DNA from: Sphingomonas sp. TREG-RG-20F-R18-01
GTDB lineage: Bacteria; Pseudomonadota; Alphaproteobacteria; Sphingomonadales; Sphingomonadaceae
DNA length: 64,000 nt
Assembly: GCF_022662475.1 (NCBI RefSeq)
Contig: NZ_JAKNQQ010000005.1
Location: forward strand, 1-64,000
Reading direction: 5' to 3'
Made by a program: the position numbers and the translations under genes. A model generated the notes under the pieces. The model ran no database searches, had not been told where the DNA came from, and saw only the letters and a program-made list of their open reading frames with translations. Shown one piece after another: positions 59,172-64,000 of the stretch. Position 1 is the first letter of the stretch. Every line of letters begins with the position of its first letter.

Positions 59172-61037
59172 ATGCCGAGCCAGGAGCTGATCGAAGCCAC
59201 CCGCCGCGCCGCGGCCGAGGAGGCGCTGGCCGCGGCACTGCGTCACATGGCGGCAGGCGAGCACCAGCAGGCGCGCGCCACCCTCGAGGCCGCGCTTGCG
59301 CAAATCGGCGAGCAGAAGGACTTGCTGGCGCAACTCGCGCTGCTGCAGGCAGCCGCTGGCGACCAGCGGGCGGCGATTGCGACCCTGCACCGCCAGTCCG
59401 CGATCGCGCCGCTGGAAGCGGAACAGCACGCGTTCCTCGGCTTCGAGTATCTCGGCGCGCACGAACCCGAGCTCGGCGAGGTGCACCTGCAGGCGGCGGT
59501 AAGCGGCGCCCCGGACAATGCCGTCTACAGGACGGCGCTGGTCCAGGCGCTGATGCAATTGGGCCAGGCACGCGCGGCGGTTGGCGCCGCGATGCCCGCG
59601 CTCCGCCACGGCGCGGTGAGCGGGCCGCTGTTGCACGCGGTGTTCGCCGCGACGATGCAGCTCGAACGCCCCCGCCTCGTCGGTCTGGTCCAGCGGCGCG
59701 TCCTGCGCCTTCATCCGGACGACCCTGCGATCCGCTTCGGCATGGCGCACGCGTTCCTCGCCAATGGGCAGGATGCGGCCGCGTTCGACCTGCTGTCCGA
59801 TCTCCCCGACCACGACGATGCCGAACTGTGGTTCCTGCGCAGCGTTGCGCTGGCGCAAGGGAAACGCTTCGAAGAGTCGTTCGTGGCGATCGAACGCGCG
59901 ATCGCGCTTGCGCCAGCCGAGCGGGGCTATCTGCGTCATGCCGTCGCCGTGCTCGGACAGCTTGCCCGGCACAGCGATGCGGCAGCCTTTCTCGACACGT
60001 TGACGGATTCCGACCCCGACGGCGCCCCCGATGACGAAGCCTGGCTGCGCGGCGTCTTTGCGACCTATACCGCCGCCGGTCGCTATGATCGCGCGATCAC
60101 GGTCGGTGCCCGGCTCGTCCAGATGGCGCCCGACGATATCGACTTCCTGTCGGTCTACGAAACGGTGATCAGCAAGCATCTCTACGCGCGCCTGATCAAC
60201 AGCAAGCCGACCTGGGCACCGGCGCCGGACCGGCCGGCCCGCGCCCCGACCCAGGGTCGCATCCGTCCGGCGAGTTTCCTGCGAAGCTGCTCGGCGCTTT
60301 TCCGCCGCGAACTGAAGACGCGTTTCGGACGGTCGCGCGCCGGCTACCTCTGGGTGCTGTTCGAACCGCTGGCGCATATCGGCATCATGATCTTCCTGAT
60401 CGGCATGCTCAACCATGGCGGCCTGCCCCCGATGGGGCAGAGCTTCGCGGTGTTCTATTTCACCGGCATCATTCCGTATCACATCTTCACGCACACCGCG
60501 GGTCATCTGATCGGCTCGGTCCCCGAAAACCGGCCACTGCTGCAGATTCCCCGAGTCCGCATTCTCGACATCTTCGCCGCACGCGCGATCCTCGAGGCGT
60601 TGACCGAACTGATCGTCGCGACGATCTTCCTGAGCGCTTTCCTCATCGTCGGCATGGACGCGATGCCGCTCGAGCCGCTCGCGGTCGTGGGCGCGCTGCT
60701 GTTGCTGTGGGTCGCAGCGCTGGGGGTCGGCATGATCAGCGCCGCGATCGTTTCGGTCTTTCCAGGGTGGGAACGGATCTGGGGGGCGCTGGCATCGATC
60801 ATCTACTTCTCGTCCGGCACCTTCTACGTCCCGCGCATGATGCCGATCTGGATCCGCGACATCCTGGTTTGGAACCCGGTCCTGCAGGGCATCGAACTCG
60901 TGCGCTTCCACTATTTCCATGAACCCGCGCCCGAATGGCTCAGCGTCGGCTATCTGGCCGGCTTTGCGATTGGCGCCGTCACGCTCGCGCTGATCCTGGA
61001 ACGGGTGATGCGTCGGCGCATGCTGGACGTCGAATGA
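59172..61037 (+). CDS. TPR-ABC-2 permease fusion (KpsM-like)
   Basis: A 621-residue fusion. Residues 1-340 are helical repeats of the TPR kind (ALRHMAAGEHQQARATLEAAL, FLGFEYLGAHEPELGEVHLQAAV, VALAQGKRFEESFVAIERAIAL). From about 360 a capsule-export ABC permease begins: RELKTRFGRSRAGYLWVLFEPLAHIGIMIFLIG, followed by membrane helices to the end. Ordinary KpsM is only about 260 residues, so the N-terminal part is an addition. The KpsT gene follows with an ATGA overlap, so the two form the exporter. Confidence 0.85.
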   Translation: MPSQELIEATRRAAAEEALAAALRHMAAGEHQQARATLEAALAQIGEQKDLLAQLALLQAAAGDQRAAIATLHRQSAIAPLEAEQHAFLGFEYLGAHEPELGEVHLQAAVSGAPDNAVYRTALVQALMQLGQARAAVGAAMPALRHGAVSGPLLHAVFAATMQLERPRLVGLVQRRVLRLHPDDPAIRFGMAHAFLANGQDAAAFDLLSDLPDHDDAELWFLRSVALAQGKRFEESFVAIERAIALAPAERGYLRHAVAVLGQLARHSDAAAFLDTLTDSDPDGAPDDEAWLRGVFATYTAAGRYDRAITVGARLVQMAPDDIDFLSVYETVISKHLYARLINSKPTWAPAPDRPARAPTQGRIRPASFLRSCSALFRRELKTRFGRSRAGYLWVLFEPLAHIGIMIFLIGMLNHGGLPPMGQSFAVFYFTGIIPYHIFTHTAGHLIGSVPENRPLLQIPRVRILDIFAARAILEALTELIVATIFLSAFLIVGMDAMPLEPLAVVGALLLLWVAALGVGMISAAIVSVFPGWERIWGALASIIYFSSGTFYVPRMMPIWIRDILVWNPVLQGIELVRFHYFHEPAPEWLSVGYLAGFAIGAVTLALILERVMRRRMLDVE

Positions 61038-61687
61038 TCGAACTCGACCGCGTCACCAAGATCTACCATCCACGCGGCGGGGGCCGCAACGTCGTGCTCG
61101 ACAAGGCGAACGTCGTCTTCCCGACCGGACGCAACGTCGGCGTGCTGGGCCTGAACGGGGCTGGCAAGTCGACCCTGATCCGGCTGATCTCGGGAACGGA
61201 AATGCCCGACAGCGGCGAAGTGCGGCGCGATCGGCAGGTATCCTTTCCGCTCGGCCTGGCCACGATCTTCCATCCCGACCTGTCGGGGCGCGACAATGTC
61301 GCGTTCCTTGCGGACATCTACGGCGTCGACCGCCGGTTCCTGGCCGATGCGGTCCAGGACTTTTCCGAACTGGGCCGGCAGTTCGACAACCAGACCAAGA
61401 CCTATTCCTCGGGCATGTTGGCCAAGATCGCCTTCGGTGCCTGCCTAGGCATCGATTTCGATATCTACCTGATCGACGAAATCACCGAGGTCGGCGATGG
61501 AAATTTCCGGGAAAAGGCGCTCGCCGCATTCGCCGAACGGACCGCTTACGCCGACATCATCCTGGTGTCGCACAACGTCGACACGATCCGCCAGTTCACC
61601 GACATGGGCGCGGTGCTGCATGGTGGGCGCATCGAGATGTTCGAGGATGTCGAGGCTGCGATCGTGCGGTATCGTTCGCTGACGTGA
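61034..61687 (+). CDS. kpsT: Capsule export ATPase, KpsT-like
   Basis: A 217-residue ABC ATPase. Walker A is GLNGAGKST near 43, the signature TYSSGM and Walker B IYLIDEITEVGD follow, and the switch histidine is in LVSHNVDT. It starts MIELDRVTKIYH, like KpsT. The start overlaps the permease gene by ATGA. Such short ATPases lack the C-terminal sugar-binding domain of O-antigen exporters. Confidence 0.9.
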   Translation: MIELDRVTKIYHPRGGGRNVVLDKANVVFPTGRNVGVLGLNGAGKSTLIRLISGTEMPDSGEVRRDRQVSFPLGLATIFHPDLSGRDNVAFLADIYGVDRRFLADAVQDFSELGRQFDNQTKTYSSGMLAKIAFGACLGIDFDIYLIDEITEVGDGNFREKALAAFAERTAYADIILVSHNVDTIRQFTDMGAVLHGGRIEMFEDVEAAIVRYRSLT

Positions 61688-61707
61688 ACAGGGCGGCGTA
61701 GCGCGCG

Positions 61708-62946
61708 ATGTGGAACCGGCGATCCCTGCTTGCGGCGGCGGGTGCTGGGCCCATCCTGTCCGCCACGCTGGCCACGGCGCCGGCGCGGGCGTCCGCAACG
61801 GTAGCGGACGGCAGCGCGGCGATCATTCGTTCGGGCCGCTCGATCGAAGCCTTCGGCGCCCGGCCGGATGCCTCCGGCCCGGTCAACCTGCGCGCGTTGC
61901 GCGCGTGCGTGGCCGCCTGCCGCGACGATGGATCCCCCGTGTTGGTACCTGCCGGCGTGTTCCCGCTGTCGGACGATGGCCGACCGATCACCCTGGACCT
62001 GACCCGACCGGTGCGCGGCGCGCCGCATGCCGTCGCATTCGTCGGGCTGGCAGGGCCTGGCCAGTCGATCCTGCAGGTCGAGGGCCGATCGGGCGGATTG
62101 CGCTTCGTCGCGGCCACCGACTGGTTCGATCCCGTCCTGGAGGGGCTTGGCTTCGTCGGCGCGCTTGCCGGCCCGCTGGTCTCGATCGGTCGTGATGATT
62201 TTGCGGATCCGGTCAACATGCTGCGAATCCGCGACGTCGCCGTCGACAACAGCTTCAACCAGGGCGCGGTCACGGCCCTGCGGCTCAACTATCTGGCACC
62301 GGGCAGCGTGGCGATCGGGCTGAAGGCCAATGCCTATGCCGACGGGCGGGGACACAATCACGGGACCGCGATCGAGTGCCGGCAGGTCGAGTGCATGACG
62401 TTTGCCGGCGGGGCCGCGTCGAATGCGGCGACCGGCTTCGCGATCCGCGACGGCGTCAATTTCGGGATTACCGTTCAGGGGTTCACGTTCGAGAACACCG
62501 ACGTTGCTTTTGGCAATGACGTGGCGACGTCCGGCGCCCATGCGGTGATCGGCTGCCAGTTTTCCGAAATCCGGACCGCGGCGATCCGGAGCATCGGTTG
62601 CAACCGCGCGCAGTGGATTGAATTTACCGCCAACAACTTTGCCATGCCGACCGCCGCGATCGTCGATCCGGACGCATGCGAAGGCATTCGCATCCACAAT
62701 CGGCACGGCATCGCGACGCCAGCACTGCCCCCTTCCGGGGCGATAGTGCGCAATCGCTCGGGGCAGCCGGTGCAGGTGCTGATGTGGGGCGGGCTGGTCC
62801 ACTCCGTTCTGATCGATGGGATCCGGATGGGTTCAGCGGAGCCTGCCGCGTTGTCCCCAGGCACGGGCGTCATCCTGCAGCCCGGGGACACGATCGGGCT
62901 GGACTATGTCCGCGCACCACAGTGGCACTGGCGCAGCGCGGGCTGA
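61708..62946 (+). CDS. Tat-exported beta-helix-like protein, polysaccharide locus
   Basis: A 412-residue protein with a twin-arginine signal (WNRRSLLAAAGAGPILSA) and cleavage near residue 29. The mature part begins like pectate-lyase superfamily proteins (IEAFGARPDASGPVNLRALRACVAACR). Strand-rich repeats near 190-310 (ECRQVECMTFAGG, FTFENTDVAF, GCQFSEIRTAAI) fit a right-handed beta-helix. A sugar-cleaving or sugar-binding role for the surface polymer is plausible. No catalytic residues can be assigned. It follows kpsT by 20 bases. Confidence 0.65.
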   Translation: MWNRRSLLAAAGAGPILSATLATAPARASATVADGSAAIIRSGRSIEAFGARPDASGPVNLRALRACVAACRDDGSPVLVPAGVFPLSDDGRPITLDLTRPVRGAPHAVAFVGLAGPGQSILQVEGRSGGLRFVAATDWFDPVLEGLGFVGALAGPLVSIGRDDFADPVNMLRIRDVAVDNSFNQGAVTALRLNYLAPGSVAIGLKANAYADGRGHNHGTAIECRQVECMTFAGGAASNAATGFAIRDGVNFGITVQGFTFENTDVAFGNDVATSGAHAVIGCQFSEIRTAAIRSIGCNRAQWIEFTANNFAMPTAAIVDPDACEGIRIHNRHGIATPALPPSGAIVRNRSGQPVQVLMWGGLVHSVLIDGIRMGSAEPAALSPGTGVILQPGDTIGLDYVRAPQWHWRSAG

Positions 62947-62980
62947 CCCGCGGCTGCGCCGATGCCGCCGGAGCGTCGCG

Positions 62981-64000
62981 TCAGTTCCCGCTGATCGTGC
63001 GGGCGGCCACGAACGGCGAGAACAACTGGTTGATGATCGCGACGAACTTCGCCGTCCGGTTAACCGCCGCCGTGCTGACGTACAGGACGTCCTTGTCATG
63101 CATCGGGAAACGCTGGGCGATGAAATAGCTCGCCGGATTGATCATATCGAGGCGATAGATCACGGGCTGGGCGGGTTGGCCGGCCGTCGGCGCCGCTTCG
63201 TACCGGAACAGGAAAACCGCACGCGGATTCGCGATCGCGTCATTCGGCCCGCCCGCGCGCGCAACCGCTTCGGCGAGGGTCAGGTCGCTCTGATCGAACG
63301 GGATCTGCGCGACGCGGCTCGTGGCACCCAGCACGATGAACGTCTGCGGCCGGCGAATGAGCTCCACGCGATCCCCGGGGGTCAGGACGAGATCGTCGGG
63401 CGCCCCGACGCGGACCCGATCGAGCCGCTCCTCCACCTGTTCGCCGCCGCGCGTCACGCGCACCACCATATCCTGCGTCTGCGCAACGGTCCCGCCGGCA
63501 TTGGCGATGATATCCAGCAGCCGTTCGCGTTGCCCGGTGACCTCGATCCGGCCCGATCGGCGCACGTCGCCGGACACGAACACCGTCTCGCTGACATTTC
63601 CGTGGATCGTCACCAGAACCTGCGGGTTCTGTGATTTCGCCTTATAGGCCCGCTCGATCGCAACCGCGATTTCGCTGGGCGTATGCCCCGCAACGCCGAT
63701 CGTCCCGGCATAAGGGAGGCGGATCTTGCCCGCCTCGTCCACCGTCACCGTCGGAAAACGCTGAACCTGCGAGGAGGGATCGAAATCGCTGCCGACAGGG
63801 CGCGCGCCCCCGAACAGCGTAATTCCGATTTCGAACACCGCGATGTCCAGCTGATCCCCGACGCCTACGATCCCGGTGGACTGGTTCGGGCTCAAGGGTG
63901 CCAGCGTCGCGAGCCGGGCCGTCGTCATATCGCTCGACTGCACCGCCTTTGCGGCGATCGTCGAATCGATGTCGACGATCCGCATGCCGATCGCGTTGCG
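62981..64000 (-). CDS. Polysaccharide export protein, Wza/KpsD-like (5' end outside window)
   Basis: At least 339 residues; the reading frame runs off the window, so the signal peptide is not visible. The visible part has the Poly_export domain (VGVGDQLDIAVFEIG, VTVDEAGKIRLPYAGTIGVAGHTPSEIAVAIERAY) and soluble SLBB-type beta-grasp repeats (FVSGDVRRSGRIEVTG, FIVLGATSRVAQIPFD). It would form the outer-membrane channel for the capsule. It is convergent with the Tat-exported protein gene. An ATG at 63985 lies inside the frame and is unlikely to be the true start. Confidence 0.85.
   Translation of the reverse strand, partial: RNAIGMRIVDIDSTIAAKAVQSSDMTTARLATLAPLSPNQSTGIVGVGDQLDIAVFEIGITLFGGARPVGSDFDPSSQVQRFPTVTVDEAGKIRLPYAGTIGVAGHTPSEIAVAIERAYKAKSQNPQVLVTIHGNVSETVFVSGDVRRSGRIEVTGQRERLLDIIANAGGTVAQTQDMVVRVTRGGEQVEERLDRVRVGAPDDLVLTPGDRVELIRRPQTFIVLGATSRVAQIPFDQSDLTLAEAVARAGGPNDAIANPRAVFLFRYEAAPTAGQPAQPVIYRLDMINPASYFIAQRFPMHDKDVLYVSTAAVNRTAKFVAIINQLFSPFVAARTISGN

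Noticed and set aside
59064..60920. Minus-strand open frame opposite the TPR-permease gene
   Set aside because: Shadow of the fusion gene; low-complexity arginine- and aspartate-rich reading.

Overview
The window looks like the genome of a high-GC alphaproteobacterium of the Sphingomonadales, probably Sphingomonas or a close relative. This rests on recognition of gene families rather than on a marker gene. The clues are a 180-kDa type NAD-glutamate dehydrogenase, a CobT-like cobaltochelatase subunit, a Fiu/PiuC-type iron operon, Ti-type TraA/TraC/TraD mobilization genes and a characteristic short inverted repeat (REP-like) at about 40 kb.

Region 1 (about 1-33,603) is a genomic island inserted at the 3' end of tRNA-Thr(CGT). 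The intact tRNA sits at 33,582-33,657 (minus). A degenerate copy of its 3' end lies at the very start of the window (7-27). The tyrosine integrase (32,213-33,430) lies next to the tRNA. The island carries an AlpA-type regulator, a ParB-like protein, a sigma-region-4-like protein, TraC/TraD-like proteins, a TraA relaxase-helicase and a Ti/Q-type oriT candidate between divergent traC and traA. It has no type IV secretion or replication genes, so it looks like an integrative mobilizable element.

The island's cargo is dense with defence-like genes. They are a STAND NTPase with an N-terminal PD-(D/E)xK nuclease; a PIN protein divergent from a HEPN (ApeA-like) protein; a phospholipase-D-like protein overlapping a 602-residue unknown, with a divergent membrane protein; a one-chain nucleotidyltransferase-HEPN fusion; a DUF4236-like protein; a 775-residue zinc-ribbon/PD-(D/E)xK protein with a 322-residue partner; and a three-gene operon of nitrilase-fold protein, small middle protein and SMC-like ATPase. 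The last two are the best candidates for undescribed systems.

Region 2 (33.8-53 kb) is chromosomal backbone. It holds a PAS protein, the NAD-glutamate dehydrogenase with a clear terminator, and a Fur-like-box controlled operon of TonB receptor, Sel1 protein, PKHD hydroxylase and PepSY protein. It also holds a ribbon-helix-helix protein, a lower-GC acyltransferase, cobT, a small RHH/coiled-coil gene pair with a palindromic operator, and divergent pccB (propionyl-CoA carboxylase beta) and acs (acetyl-CoA synthetase).

Region 3 (53-64 kb) is a capsule or exopolysaccharide export locus. It encodes a methyltransferase, a KpsE-like protein, an Fcl-like reductase, a glycosyltransferase, Gmd, a TPR-KpsM fusion, KpsT, a Tat-exported beta-helix-like protein and a Wza/KpsD-like export protein cut by the window end. 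Gmd plus the reductase would supply a GDP-6-deoxyhexose, and the Kps-type proteins would export the polymer.
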